A DNA stretch of 64,000 bases from an uncultured Oscillospiraceae bacterium (GCA_910584715.1 CAJUAN010000002.1:62001-126000), one strand, 5' to 3'; shown: positions 49,907-59,156, counted from the stretch's first letter. The notes: generated by a model not told the origin, from the letters alone. Made by a program: numbers and translations.

Positions 49907-51565
49907 TCAGTCCTTTAAAATAGCCCCCGTGGAACCGGAAGTAACCATTTTAGCATACCGTTTCAGATAGCCGTGAAGCTCCTTGGTCTTGGGTGTGAAT
50001 GCCGCCAGTCTGCGGTCAAGCTCCTCCTGGGGAACGTCGAGAGTAATGGTGTTTTCGGGAATATTTATGGAAATAGTGTCCCCCTCCTCCACAACGCCGA
50101 TAACGCCGCCCACAGCCGCTTCGGGGGAAACGTGACCTATCGCCGCGCCCCGGGTCGCGCCGCTGAAACGTCCGTCGGTGATGAGAGCAACCTTGCTGCC
50201 CAGACCCATTCCCATTATCGCGGAGGTGGGGTTAAGCATTTCGCGCATACCGGGGCCGCCCTTGGGTCCCTCGTAACGGATAACAACAACGTCCCCCTCT
50301 TTTATTTTGCCGCCTGTGATAGCCGCCATAGCGTCCTCCTCGCAGTCGAAAACTCGGGCGGGGCCACTGTGTACCAGCATTTCCTCGCATACTGCGCTGC
50401 GCTTTACAACACAGCTGTCGGGAGCGAGATTTCCGCGCAGAACCGCAATTCCTCCCGTCTGACTGTAGGGGTTATCAATGGGACGGATAACCTCGGTGTC
50501 CTTGTTTACGCAGCCGGAAATGTTCTCGCCCACGGTTTTGCCCGTCGCGGTCATGCAGTCAAGGTTCAGCAGGTTTTTCTTGGACAGCTCGTTCATTACA
50601 GCGTACACGCCGCCTGCCTCGTCCAGCTCCTCAATATAGGTGTGTCCCGCAGGCGCAAGGTGGCAGAGATTGGGTGTCTTGGAGCTTATCTCGTTGGCAA
50701 TGTCAAGATTGATATTTATTCCGCACTCGTGTGCAATTGCGGGTAGGTGGAGCATACTGTTTGTGGAGCAGCCCAACGCCATATCCACGGTGAGAGCGTT
50801 CATAAACGCCTTTTCCGTCATGATGTCAAGGGGTTTGATGTCCTTTTCAAGAAGCTCCATAACTTTCATGCCCGCGTGCTTGGCAAGCTCAATTCTCTGT
50901 GAGTATACCGCGGGGATAGTTCCGTTTCCGCGGAGAGCCATACCCAGAACTTCGGTAAGACAGTTCATGGAGTTTGCCGTGTACATTCCCGAGCATGAGC
51001 CGCAGGTGGGACAGCCCTTTTTCTCGTACTCCTCAAGCTTGTCCGCGCCTATTGCTCCCGCGGCAAACTGTCCCACCGCCTCGGAAATGCTGGAAAAGCT
51101 TGTTTTCTTTCCGTCAACACGTCCCGCAAGCATAGGCCCGCCGCTGACGAAAACCGTGGGGATATTAAGTCTTGCCGCCGCCATAAGCAGTCCGGGGACG
51201 TTCTTGTCACAGTTTGGTACCATTACCAGTGCGTCGAAGCCGTGAGCAAGAGCCATAGCCTCGGTGCTGTCGGCGATAAGGTCGCGGGTGACGAGGGAGT
51301 ACTTCATACCCCGATGCCCCATAGCGATGCCGTCGCAGACTGCGATAGCGGGGAACACTATAGGCGTGCCGCCCGCCATTGCAACGCCGAGCTTGACCGC
51401 GTCAACAATTTTGTCAATGTTCATGTGTCCGGGGACTATCTCGTTGTAGGAGCTTACAATTCCTACCATAGGACGAGAAATCTCCTCGTTCGTAAGACCC
51501 AGCGCGTGATAAAGCGCTCTGTGGGGAGCGTTGTTGGCTCCGTTTTTGATTGAATCGCTGTACAT
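49907..51565 (-). CDS. ilvD: dihydroxy-acid dehydratase
   Basis: A 552-residue iron-sulfur enzyme of branched-chain amino acid synthesis; it dehydrates 2,3-dihydroxy-acids to 2-keto acids. Conserved cluster cysteines and motifs: VPNCDKNVPGLLMAAARLN, GCPTCGSCSGMYTANSMNCL, and DGRFSGATRGAAIGHVSPEA near the end. Length is normal. AGGAGG precedes the ATG. No other ilv or leu gene is nearby, and it sits among lipoprotein genes. Confidence 0.97.
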   Translation of the reverse strand: MYSDSIKNGANNAPHRALYHALGLTNEEISRPMVGIVSSYNEIVPGHMNIDKIVDAVKLGVAMAGGTPIVFPAIAVCDGIAMGHRGMKYSLVTRDLIADSTEAMALAHGFDALVMVPNCDKNVPGLLMAAARLNIPTVFVSGGPMLAGRVDGKKTSFSSISEAVGQFAAGAIGADKLEEYEKKGCPTCGSCSGMYTANSMNCLTEVLGMALRGNGTIPAVYSQRIELAKHAGMKVMELLEKDIKPLDIMTEKAFMNALTVDMALGCSTNSMLHLPAIAHECGININLDIANEISSKTPNLCHLAPAGHTYIEELDEAGGVYAVMNELSKKNLLNLDCMTATGKTVGENISGCVNKDTEVIRPIDNPYSQTGGIAVLRGNLAPDSCVVKRSAVCEEMLVHSGPARVFDCEEDAMAAITGGKIKEGDVVVIRYEGPKGGPGMREMLNPTSAIMGMGLGSKVALITDGRFSGATRGAAIGHVSPEAAVGGVIGVVEEGDTISINIPENTITLDVPQEELDRRLAAFTPKTKELHGYLKRYAKMVTSGSTGAILKD

Positions 51566-51582
51566 TTTCTTATCCTCCTGTA

Positions 51583-52242
51583 TTAATATTCTTTATCAAA
51601 ATCTGCATAAGTAATGCTGATCAATGAAACAATTTTTGTTTCATTGTCAAATGATATAGTTAGCGCCTGATCGTTAAATCTGCCAAACATATTTGTCATT
51701 GGCTTTAATATTCCATATGAATAAATGTCTACATCATCATATTCACTATTTATATTTGTCGGTTCACCATATTTATCTATAACTTCCTGCATCGTAGTTT
51801 TCAATGGAATTATTCCGTCAATAGAACAGTCTTCTGTTCTTAAAGTTGTGTTATATATTATTCCGTCCTTTTTATTATCCTTATAAAAATTCTCCAACGC
51901 ACCATGAAACATTTCTTCATCGTTATAGTAAAATTTTGCTGAACCCAATCCATCAAGCAGCATAGTTTCAATTTCAACATATGTCCACCCTTCAGGTAAA
52001 TCTTTTAAAGCCATAGGTATTTCAAACGGCTGACCTTTAATGACAATATTTTTCCGAACAGTCTCAATATCAAACGTTCCATTTGCTTCTCCCTGTGCAG
52101 CATTATCATCTGCTGCCGCAGAGCTTGTAACACTTGTATCCGACGCTTCAATATTTTCATTTTCATTTTTGCAGCCTGCAAATACCAAACAAGCCATTAC
52201 TGCACATAAAGCGCATATAATAAGTTTGATTTTGTTTTTCAA
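51583..52242 (-). CDS. lipoprotein of unknown function, AT-rich gene
   Basis: A 219-residue lipoprotein (lipobox VFAGC, Cys about 24) with TTG as start, seven bases after AAGGAG. The outside domain reads VIKGQPFEIPMALKDLPEGW and later MQEVIDKYGEPTNINSEYDD, similar in style to small Clostridial lipoproteins with a SmpA-like hint. The gene is noticeably more AT-rich than its neighbours, which suggests separate origin. Family not recognised. Confidence 0.75.
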   Translation of the reverse strand: MKNKIKLIICALCAVMACLVFAGCKNENENIEASDTSVTSSAAADDNAAQGEANGTFDIETVRKNIVIKGQPFEIPMALKDLPEGWTYVEIETMLLDGLGSAKFYYNDEEMFHGALENFYKDNKKDGIIYNTTLRTEDCSIDGIIPLKTTMQEVIDKYGEPTNINSEYDDVDIYSYGILKPMTNMFGRFNDQALTISFDNETKIVSLISITYADFDKEY

Positions 52243-52267
52243 AATAATTCTCCTTAAATATGTAATT

Positions 52268-53335
52268 TTAACCGTTTGAGTTTCGGTAGTCGGAAAAGGC
52301 GATCACCGTTCCGTTTTCGATATAGTATGCCATGCAATCGTCATATGTAAGCGGCTTTTCGGAAAGTCCGCTTTCGGTCTCGGACCAGTTCACATACTCG
52401 ATATGTCCGTCCTCTCCGAATTTCACAAAGGCGTATCCGTTCCAGTTTTCCGCAATAGGCATAACGTCCTCGCCGTCGAGAAGATCGGCTGCGGCGTTTA
52501 CCTCATCGCGGCTTTTGAACGTCAGCTCTTTTCCCTCGTAGACAGCCCCGTCGCCGCCCCTCGCTTCGTACCTGTCAAGGTTTGAATGCAGACAGGCGTA
52601 AACGGGAACAACCCCGTTTGAAATGCCGTTCGGTATAGAGGCGATCATTTCGTTAAACTTGTTTTGATCGAAATCCGAACCCGCAAGCTCGGTAAGCTCC
52701 TCCAAAAGCTTTGTTATCTCTGCGGGCGGCTCGCCGACAACGCGCGAATTTACGGTATCTCCCGCGCTGTTTTCGGCTTTTAGTTCATAGCCGCCTTTGT
52801 CGGAGGACGCTTCGTCATAGAGCATAACGCTTATGCCGAGTATACCGTCAAGAACCGTTTTCAGCTGATTGTCGGTGAGATACGCCGCTGTATTTGCAAC
52901 GTTGCTGCCGCCTGCATCCAGCCTGTATATTCTTTCCGAGTTTACGAGACTTACGGAGCAGAAGGAATATTCCGCGCTTTGTCCGTCCTCTACGGGATAG
53001 AATACGGACAGGTTGAAGCTCTTTATTTCGCCCAGCCTATCGCCGTAGGTCTCATATTTTGGCTGTGATAACGTTTCGGTTTTGCTGTCGGTCGCAGTTT
53101 CGGACAGAACTGTTTCCGTTAGCGTCGTCTGTTCCGTATCTTCGGAGACTTCGGTATCGGCAATTGCTTCCGTTTCCGAAGCGGCGGTCTCGTTTTCCGA
53201 AAGAGCAGTCGTTTCCGATACAGTTTCAATATCGTCAGCAATAATTTCTTCCGCCACGTTTACGTCATTTTCATCTTTGCATGAGGAAAATGTCAAACAC
53301 AAAACAGCCGCCGCAAGTATAAATATCTTTTTCAA
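52268..53335 (-). CDS. lipoprotein of unknown function with Ser/Thr/Glu linker
   Basis: About 355 residues. I use the TTG at 53335, just after GGGGG, since it starts directly at a proper signal peptide (KKIFILAAAVLCLTFSSC, Cys about 19). An acidic Thr/Ser/Glu linker (about 20-100) is followed by an outside domain (from about 110) without recognised motifs. It lies 13 bases after the DUF4375-type gene. Upstream in-frame starts would bury the signal peptide. Confidence 0.7.
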   Translation of the reverse strand: MKKIFILAAAVLCLTFSSCKDENDVNVAEEIIADDIETVSETTALSENETAASETEAIADTEVSEDTEQTTLTETVLSETATDSKTETLSQPKYETYGDRLGEIKSFNLSVFYPVEDGQSAEYSFCSVSLVNSERIYRLDAGGSNVANTAAYLTDNQLKTVLDGILGISVMLYDEASSDKGGYELKAENSAGDTVNSRVVGEPPAEITKLLEELTELAGSDFDQNKFNEMIASIPNGISNGVVPVYACLHSNLDRYEARGGDGAVYEGKELTFKSRDEVNAAADLLDGEDVMPIAENWNGYAFVKFGEDGHIEYVNWSETESGLSEKPLTYDDCMAYYIENGTVIAFSDYRNSNG

Positions 53336-53348
53336 AGCTTTCCCCCTT

Positions 53349-53912
53349 TTATTTACCGGTCTCGCCAAAATATTTAGCATATTTCAAAATGTAATCCCTT
53401 GCAAGCCTATTGAATTTCCCCGCGTCAAAGACCCTTTTGAAATCCTTATCAACGGTTTTGTAATCGTCACATGCCGCGAAATCGAGAAAATCCTCAATAC
53501 TGTGTCCCGACGTCTTTTTTCCGCTGTCGTAATTTATTTTCAGAGCCTGTTCGGTGATGTCCGCAAGCTTTGGGTACCCCAGCGCGCGGAAGCCCGCCGC
53601 CGCAACGCCGATGTAGTCCCGCGAGGAATTGAAAAAGACCTGCCCGAAACCGCCGCTCAGCACCTCGTTTCCGATATGGTTGGCGCAGTACACATTAATG
53701 CAGGGCGTGGGCAGGGAGTTTATCACCTCGCCCATATTCCGCCAGTCCTCGGAAAATTTTCCCTCTATCCAGGACGTTACCGCAAACACAAGCTCGTCCT
53801 CGGGAATGCTTTCCAGCTCGTCTCTTTTCAGGGACGCGTAACGCTTCCGCTGCTCCATGAAAGCTTCCGCGTCCCCGAAAATCTCGGAGGATAAAAAATT
53901 AAATTTGCTCAT
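53349..53912 (-). CDS. DUF4375 (DMP19-like) protein
   Basis: A 187-residue soluble protein. The core CANHIGNEVLSGGFGQVFFN followed by SSRDYIGVAAAGFRALGY matches the DUF4375/DMP19 pattern (GG-F-Q-FFN). The family is widespread, small and of unknown function; some members are nucleic-acid mimics. Its ATG lies one base after the glucokinase stop codon, so the two are coupled. Confidence 0.75.
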   Translation of the reverse strand: MSKFNFLSSEIFGDAEAFMEQRKRYASLKRDELESIPEDELVFAVTSWIEGKFSEDWRNMGEVINSLPTPCINVYCANHIGNEVLSGGFGQVFFNSSRDYIGVAAAGFRALGYPKLADITEQALKINYDSGKKTSGHSIEDFLDFAACDDYKTVDKDFKRVFDAGKFNRLARDYILKYAKYFGETGK

Positions 53913-53913
53913 A

Positions 53914-54867
53914 CTACTGCGCCCTGCCGAGGAACGCCGCGCCGATGATTCCCGCGTCGTTGCCGAGACTTGCTACGGTAATTTCCGTGTTCTTGTCCAG
54001 CATTCTTGTGTAGACTTCCTTTTTCACAAGCTCGACCATAGGCTTCATAAGGGGATCGCCCTCGTTGCACACGCCGCCGCCGATACATAAAATGTCCGGC
54101 TGGAAAATATTGATAACATTTGTGATACCTGCCGCAAGGTATTTGATATACTTGTCAACAACCTCCTTGCCCACAGGATCGCCCGCCCGCATTGCGTCAA
54201 AAGCGTGACGCGCGGAGGAATGTCCGTCCCTTTCGGCGTACTCCGCCATAAGAGTCTCGGGGTGCTTTGCAATGGCTTCCTTGGTCATATTGATAAGTCC
54301 CGTAGCGGAGGAAAATACTTCAAAGCAGCCCTTTCTGCCGCAGGTGCACTGGGGACCGTCCACTTCGATAACCATGTGACCTATTTCCGTACCCGCAAGA
54401 TTCCGTCCTGTGAAAATTTTGCCGTCGATAACAACGCCTGCGCCCACGCCTGTACCCAAGGTGATACAAACCGCGTCGGACGCGCCCTTTGCCGCTCCCG
54501 CAAGAAACTCTCCGTAAGCCGCGGCGTTAGCGTCGTTTGCAACATAAACGGGCTTGTTGATATGCTCCTGAATATACTGACGGATAGGTACGTCCTTGAA
54601 GTCAAGGTTGTTGGAGTAGGGGATAGTGCCGTTCACGTTGTCGGCGATACCGGGAGTGCCTATGCCTATCCATTCCACGTCGTTCATGTCGATACCCGCG
54701 TCCTTGCAGGCTTTAATGCTGACCTTAGCCATGTCGTCCGCGATCTCCTTTGCGGGACGGGGACAGAGAGTCTTTGTTTTCGCCTTGCCGATAATTTCAA
54801 AGCTTTCGTTCACCACGCCCGCCTTGATGTTTGTTCCGCCCAGGTCAATGCCAATGTAGTACTTCAT
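53914..54867 (-). CDS. glcK: ROK-family glucokinase
   Basis: A 317-residue sugar kinase that phosphorylates glucose with ATP. The N-terminal phosphate loop is IGIDLGGTNIKAGVV, and the sugar-binding region includes VANDANAAAYGE (catalytic Asp). The ROK zinc motif is CTCGRKGCFEVFSSATGL, and LGTGVGAGVVIDG is the second phosphate loop. AAGGAG precedes the ATG. It is first of a gene string leading to ilvD. Confidence 0.93.
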   Translation of the reverse strand: MKYYIGIDLGGTNIKAGVVNESFEIIGKAKTKTLCPRPAKEIADDMAKVSIKACKDAGIDMNDVEWIGIGTPGIADNVNGTIPYSNNLDFKDVPIRQYIQEHINKPVYVANDANAAAYGEFLAGAAKGASDAVCITLGTGVGAGVVIDGKIFTGRNLAGTEIGHMVIEVDGPQCTCGRKGCFEVFSSATGLINMTKEAIAKHPETLMAEYAERDGHSSARHAFDAMRAGDPVGKEVVDKYIKYLAAGITNVINIFQPDILCIGGGVCNEGDPLMKPMVELVKKEVYTRMLDKNTEITVASLGNDAGIIGAAFLGRAQ

Positions 54868-54931
54868 AAAAAAATCTCCTTTATATAATTTTATTTAAAT
54901 TCAATATTTTGTACCGCTCTGCAAATTTACA

Positions 54932-55480
54932 TTATACGGTAAGCAGAGATGTTTTTCCTGCAATTTTTTCTTTTATTGCAGAAACCGTTTCCTCTACTGA
55001 AAGATTCGTTGTGTCGGTAACATATGCTTCATATGCGCCGAGATTTTGGAACTGCTCCCACATGGTTTCCACCAATTCGGTATTGGTACCCCAGTCTAAC
55101 TTTTCGCGTTCCACCGATCTTTTCATTGTTTCGTCCTTGCCGGCGCGCAGAATGATATAGTGTACCTCATAACCCTGCCGAACAGTATCTGTCCAAGGCT
55201 CTAAAAACCACGGACCGACAATTCCGTCCACAATAACATCATATCCCCCGCGTGCATAACGCTTTGCCGCCTCTAAAAAAGCCTCAATAACAATTAAATT
55301 TTGGTCGTTTGATTCTGGCAGATGCGGTGCTATTGCGCCCTTGCTGAGATAATGGTAAAAATCGTCGGTGTGCATATGTACGGATTTTTCCATATCGGAT
55401 CGTTCGGCAATAAACGCTGATACTGTGCTTTTTCCTGTTCCGGGCGCACCGGTTATCACAATAATTCTTCCCTGCACCAT
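54932..55480 (-). CDS. P-loop kinase-like ATPase
   Basis: A 182-residue single-domain P-loop protein. Walker A is GAPGTGKST near the N-terminus; HTDDFYHYLSKG resembles the acceptor region of small-molecule kinases, and RSVEREKLDWG the lid. The overall form is like AAA_33 or gluconate-kinase-type enzymes. Substrate not determinable. GGGAGGG precedes the ATG. Confidence 0.8.
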   Translation of the reverse strand: MVQGRIIVITGAPGTGKSTVSAFIAERSDMEKSVHMHTDDFYHYLSKGAIAPHLPESNDQNLIVIEAFLEAAKRYARGGYDVIVDGIVGPWFLEPWTDTVRQGYEVHYIILRAGKDETMKRSVEREKLDWGTNTELVETMWEQFQNLGAYEAYVTDTTNLSVEETVSAIKEKIAGKTSLLTV

Positions 55481-55519
55481 TTATTATCCCTCCCAATTTG
55501 AGCATTACAGGTCTATCCT

Positions 55520-56011
55520 TTATTTACTTCTTTCGTCCGTAACGATATGCTCAATACCCGAATGTCCGCGGCTTAGATAGTCCTTTAAAAAGCTTGGGTA
55601 CGCCCTGTGCTGTCCCAACTCCTCAATGGGTATCCAATGCATAGTTTCCTTTACGCCGCCGTAGGTATAGCTGTGACTGTGCAGCTCCCGCGTCCCCCTC
55701 GGCTTCATCAGGAAATAAAAGCTTATTTCGTGGCAGTCAAGACCTTTCAGTGGCTCTACGTCCTCACGGAAAAAGTTTTCGTGAATAACCGCCAAACGGT
55801 CAACTTCATATTTGACCCCAGTTTCCTCGTATACTTCCCGAACGACCGCGTTTTCGGCAGTTTCGCCCATTTGAACCGCGCCGCCCACGGAATACAAATA
55901 ATCCGCGGTTGAATTTCCCGCAAACAGTACGCAGCCGTTCTCCACAATAATAGCGGCGGCTCTGTACCGAAACCATTTGTCCTCTTTTGTAAAGCCGCAG
56001 TCAAAGGGCAT
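55520..56011 (-). CDS. NUDIX hydrolase
   Basis: About 163 residues. The Nudix box is GGAVQMGETAENAVVREVY then EETGV, with all metal-binding glutamates. It hydrolyses a nucleoside diphosphate linked to some other group. The start at 56011 overlaps the previous gene by 11 bases, with GGAAGTGGG upstream; the longer frame to 56062 lies wholly in that gene. Substrate unknown. Confidence 0.88.
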   Translation of the reverse strand: MPFDCGFTKEDKWFRYRAAAIIVENGCVLFAGNSTADYLYSVGGAVQMGETAENAVVREVYEETGVKYEVDRLAVIHENFFREDVEPLKGLDCHEISFYFLMKPRGTRELHSHSYTYGGVKETMHWIPIEELGQHRAYPSFLKDYLSRGHSGIEHIVTDERSK

Positions 56012-56813
56012 TTTCGCCCACTTCCTTAAATAAATTATCTTTGGACTGTTTCGCCGCCTCAATGGGTCTTACCTCTAAATTCAAATAGGTATCACCGTTG
56101 AAAAACGGTCTGAACAGCTCAAAATCCACATAGCCGTCCCCCACGGTCTGGTGAGAACCGAAGCGGTCGTTTTTGTCGTGAATATGTATCTCCCTTATGC
56201 GCTCTCTGTTCTTTTCAAAAAAGGCAAGGTCGTTTTCGAGAATACTATGGTCAGACGACTTGTACAGCTTAGCGGTATCAAGGGTAAGAAACAGCCTGAC
56301 GTTTTCGTCTATAAGCCGCTGGAGAGCCTTTATTTCTATGGGCTTGAAGCCGTTGTTTTCCACGCAGACAAGAACGTCACCGCAGCCGGAAATAAGCTCT
56401 TTCAGATTTTCGTAAAGAATGTTTTCGTAATAGTCAGCGCGGGAGCCGTCGGCTTTCGCGCCCGTTTTTGGGTACATTGAGTAAGTCCCCGTGTGAAAGG
56501 TCATATGCCTTGCGCCCACGGCGTTCGCCTTTTCGAGTATTCGTTTGAACTCGTCAAGAACGCTCTTACGTATCGGCGGATAATCGTAAAACAGTCCCAC
56601 GTTATCTGCGGGCGCGTGAAATGTTATCTCAACACCGTTTTCCTCCGTGTACTTTTTTATTTCGGACAGCTTTTCCGCCGACAGCTCATGCAGAAAATAC
56701 GTCGGCACACCCAACTCAAACTGGGCAAAATCAAAGCCGTATTTTTTCGCGCTGTCTATCCCGCCGAAATAGCTTTCCTCATAAACCGCGTGGTAGCCTG
56801 TTTTGATTTTCAT
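56001..56813 (-). CDS. sugar phosphate isomerase/epimerase-like TIM barrel protein
   Basis: A 270-residue protein of the xylose isomerase-like / AP endonuclease 2 fold. Likely metal and acid residues are in FHAPADNVGLF, MTFHTGTYS, VCVENNGFKP, LTLDTAKLY and EIHIHDKND, the order expected for this fold. It acts on a sugar or sugar phosphate, or possibly on DNA; I favour a sugar. AAGGAGG precedes the ATG. Confidence 0.82.
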   Translation of the reverse strand: MKIKTGYHAVYEESYFGGIDSAKKYGFDFAQFELGVPTYFLHELSAEKLSEIKKYTEENGVEITFHAPADNVGLFYDYPPIRKSVLDEFKRILEKANAVGARHMTFHTGTYSMYPKTGAKADGSRADYYENILYENLKELISGCGDVLVCVENNGFKPIEIKALQRLIDENVRLFLTLDTAKLYKSSDHSILENDLAFFEKNRERIREIHIHDKNDRFGSHQTVGDGYVDFELFRPFFNGDTYLNLEVRPIEAAKQSKDNLFKEVGENAL

Positions 56814-56831
56814 GACGAAGCCCTCCTTATT

Positions 56832-56859
56832 ATTTTACCACAGCAAAAATTAATATCAA
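56832..56859 (-). promoter_or_regulatory. possible promoter of the isomerase-NUDIX pair
   Basis: Minus-strand TTGATA (56854-56859), 16-base spacer, TAAAAT (56832-56837). Confidence 0.5.
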
Positions 56860-56946
56860 AAAACAATATGACATATCTCCCCACCCCTTGATAGGGGCTT
56901 GAAAGAGTTTGGGTACGGTGTATCCTGCTTGGGGCAGAACAAGCCC

Positions 56947-56962
56947 GCGGGGGCTACCCGCT
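56947..56962. repeat. short GC hairpin repeat, copy 2
   Basis: GCGGGGGCTACCCGCT, one mismatch to 36805-36820; it overlaps the stop codon of the methyltransferase gene. Confidence 0.4.
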
Positions 56963-57758
56963 ATTTTACCCCGATTCTCATTCTGTAACAAAAATCAATA
57001 TCGAAAGTCTCTTCCCCAAAGCAGGAATCTATCGCCTCATAAAACGAAGCAAGCTCCTTTTCAATAAGCTCGGGACGCTTTTTCAGAATAGTCTGCGTGC
57101 TTCCCTGACTTAAAATAATGTTGCGGAAGCGTTCCTTTGTACATTCCTCCCTGCTGCTGAACAGTATCTCACGGGCGTATGTAAAATATCCGCTTTTCAT
57201 AATATTTTCCAAATGCTTGTCTTTGGAGTAACGGACAAAGGTGTCCTTTACCTCGGGGACTTGGCTCTCAATTTCCAGTACCCTGCCGTACAGCGACATA
57301 TATGCCTTTTCAGCCTCCCAATTTGAGACCAGAGGCCAGTCGCAGTCCACAGTGGCGAATACGCCGTGTTCTTTCAGAATTCGGTTTACTTCTTTCAGCG
57401 TGGAAGTCGGTTCCATCCAATGAAAGGATTGAGAGCAAACCACCGCGTCGGCGCAGCAGTCCTCAAGTCCCGTATTATCGGAAAAAGCCTTTATAAAGCT
57501 TGTTTTGCCGTCGGCTTTCCTTTCGGCAATACCGCGCATATCGTCGTTCGGCTCAATGCCTATCACCCTGCCGCTCACGTCCCGCCATATCTCGGTGGAA
57601 AGACCCGTGCCGCAGCCCATATCCACGACAAGCTGCGGAGCTTTCCCCAGATAGCGGCAAATAATTTCCACGGGATATTTCGGCATTTTGGGACGGGCGT
57701 TTTCATAAACGTCCGCAAAGCCCGAAAACCTGTCCGCGTTATTTTGTTTGCTGCTCAT
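56961..57758 (-). CDS. class I SAM-dependent methyltransferase
   Basis: About 265 residues. SAM-binding motif I is QLVVDMGCGTGLSTEIWR, and the acidic end of strand 2 is VIGIEPNDDMRG; DAVVCSQSFHWMEP is motif-IV-like. Such stand-alone enzymes (methyltransferase 11 type) methylate small molecules. The start at 57758 has GGAGGG upstream; ATGs before it lack one. Substrate unknown. Confidence 0.88.
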   Translation of the reverse strand: MSSKQNNADRFSGFADVYENARPKMPKYPVEIICRYLGKAPQLVVDMGCGTGLSTEIWRDVSGRVIGIEPNDDMRGIAERKADGKTSFIKAFSDNTGLEDCCADAVVCSQSFHWMEPTSTLKEVNRILKEHGVFATVDCDWPLVSNWEAEKAYMSLYGRVLEIESQVPEVKDTFVRYSKDKHLENIMKSGYFTYAREILFSSREECTKERFRNIILSQGSTQTILKKRPELIEKELASFYEAIDSCFGEETFDIDFCYRMRIGVK

Positions 57759-57805
57759 AATTTTTCCCTCCGTTGAATTTATTTTTAACAACTGTCAACT
57801 GTCAA

Positions 57806-58147
57806 TTAGAAGTTCGACCCGTTCCAGCCCCAGTTTTCGGTACACATATAGCTGACATATACCCTGTCGGGCGGTATAGCCAAAGCGTCGGACAGTATGC
57901 CCGTGATACGGCTTGTAAGCTCGGACATCGCGCTGCCCGAGGGACTTCCGTAAAGCTGCACCTCAACCATAGCGGCGGGAGCGTTTGTGCCTTTAAAGTA
58001 AAGCGTGTAATCCCCCTCGACGCCAACCATGAGCCAGCCCTCGCTTTTGCCCGGGATAGCTGTAATGGCAGTCCCCAGCGCTGACTTGATATCCTCGGCT
58101 TTTTCCTTTGATACGTTTGCATTTGTTTTTACATTGATAAAAGGCAT
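57806..58147 (-). CDS. MIF-type tautomerase family protein
   Basis: A 113-residue protein of the macrophage migration inhibitory factor group. The start MPFINVKTN gives the N-terminal proline (after Met removal) that is the catalytic base in tautomerases. The C-terminal RVYVSYMCTENWGWNGSNF has the MIF ending pattern (NVGWNGSTF in animals). Expected activity is keto-enol tautomerisation of phenylpyruvate-like compounds. AAAAGGAG precedes the ATG. Confidence 0.9.
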   Translation of the reverse strand: MPFINVKTNANVSKEKAEDIKSALGTAITAIPGKSEGWLMVGVEGDYTLYFKGTNAPAAMVEVQLYGSPSGSAMSELTSRITGILSDALAIPPDRVYVSYMCTENWGWNGSNF

Positions 58148-58165
58148 AAAAATTCTCCTTTTAAA

Positions 58166-58627
58166 TTAATTTTTTTCATAATATACGATAGTCATTCTTT
58201 CGTTTATAACTTCTGTCCGACCTGTTTTTCGGTACCCCATTTTTTCATAGAGGTAACAATTTCCTTTTTCTTGAAGGATAGTCTCCAGTTCCCAGCCGTC
58301 GTGTCCGTGAATGTTTTCAGCTTCGGCAATTGCCCGCTGAGCGTAACCTTTGTTTCTGAACTCTTTCATAATAAAGACAGGGGATATACGCTTACGGCTG
58401 CCGTCCTTTTTATCCACGACCCTGACTGCGCCGACTGTATTATTATCCTCAATTATGTAATAGAAATATGTGTACGGCTGTAAAAGCCTTTCTTCTATCC
58501 GTTCTACAGGTTCATTAGCGGGACTTATGTCATAGTCACGGTACTTATCCAACAATTCGGCGAAAGCTTCTTTCTGCATACGCCATATTGTTTCGGTGTC
58601 ATTTACTGACGCTCTTTTTAGTTCCAC
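58166..58627 (-). CDS. GNAT-family acetyltransferase
   Basis: About 153 residues with GTG start, 11 bases after AAGGAG. Acetyl-CoA motif region: PVFIMKEFRNKGYAQRAIAE, and CYLYEKMGYRKTGRTEVI near the end. The longer open frame to 58753 runs through the next GNAT gene and is not used. Substrate unknown. Confidence 0.82.
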   Translation of the reverse strand: MELKRASVNDTETIWRMQKEAFAELLDKYRDYDISPANEPVERIEERLLQPYTYFYYIIEDNNTVGAVRVVDKKDGSRKRISPVFIMKEFRNKGYAQRAIAEAENIHGHDGWELETILQEKGNCYLYEKMGYRKTGRTEVINERMTIVYYEKN

Positions 58628-58680
58628 AATAGTAACTTCTCCTTGCTTTAACATTGATAAATGGTATAAAAACTTCTTAT

Positions 58681-59142
58681 TTAACGTATTTGTTCCTTTT
58701 TCTGAATTACAAATCCGTTTTTTAAATATAGCTTTACAGCAGTTTGGTTCCATTCAGCAACGTGCAGAATAATTTCGTCATAACCCTGTTCTTTTATACA
58801 GTTCATTCCCCACAGTAACAGCTTTTGACCCAGACCGCGCCTTTGAAACGCTTTGTTAACGAGCAAGTCGTCCAATTCATTTCCGTAACAGGAAACAGCG
58901 CCCGCGATCATTCCGTTTTGAAGATAGAGATATGTATTGTCCGCTTTATCTTTCATTTGAGAATAATCCGAATAAAAATTTATCGGCTCTATCTCCAAAA
59001 CTTTTCTCATTTCATAAAAGCATTCGTTATATATTTTCATATATTCAGTCCAATGTTTTTCCCGAAAGGAAATGCAGGACAGCCCGCCGCTATACGGTAT
59101 GTTCCCCTTGAACAGCATTTCATAGGCAATTATTTCTTTCAT
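58681..59142 (-). CDS. GNAT-family acetyltransferase
   Basis: A 153-residue acetyltransferase. DDLLVNKAFQRRGLGQKLLL is the acetyl-CoA-binding motif, and VAEWNQTAVKLYLKNGFVIQ the usual end. TGGAG precedes the ATG, 14 bases after the HIT gene. It is adjacent to another GNAT but not closely similar to it. Substrate unknown. Confidence 0.85.
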   Translation of the reverse strand: MKEIIAYEMLFKGNIPYSGGLSCISFREKHWTEYMKIYNECFYEMRKVLEIEPINFYSDYSQMKDKADNTYLYLQNGMIAGAVSCYGNELDDLLVNKAFQRRGLGQKLLLWGMNCIKEQGYDEIILHVAEWNQTAVKLYLKNGFVIQKKEQIR

Positions 59143-59156
59143 TGCGTTTCTCCAAT

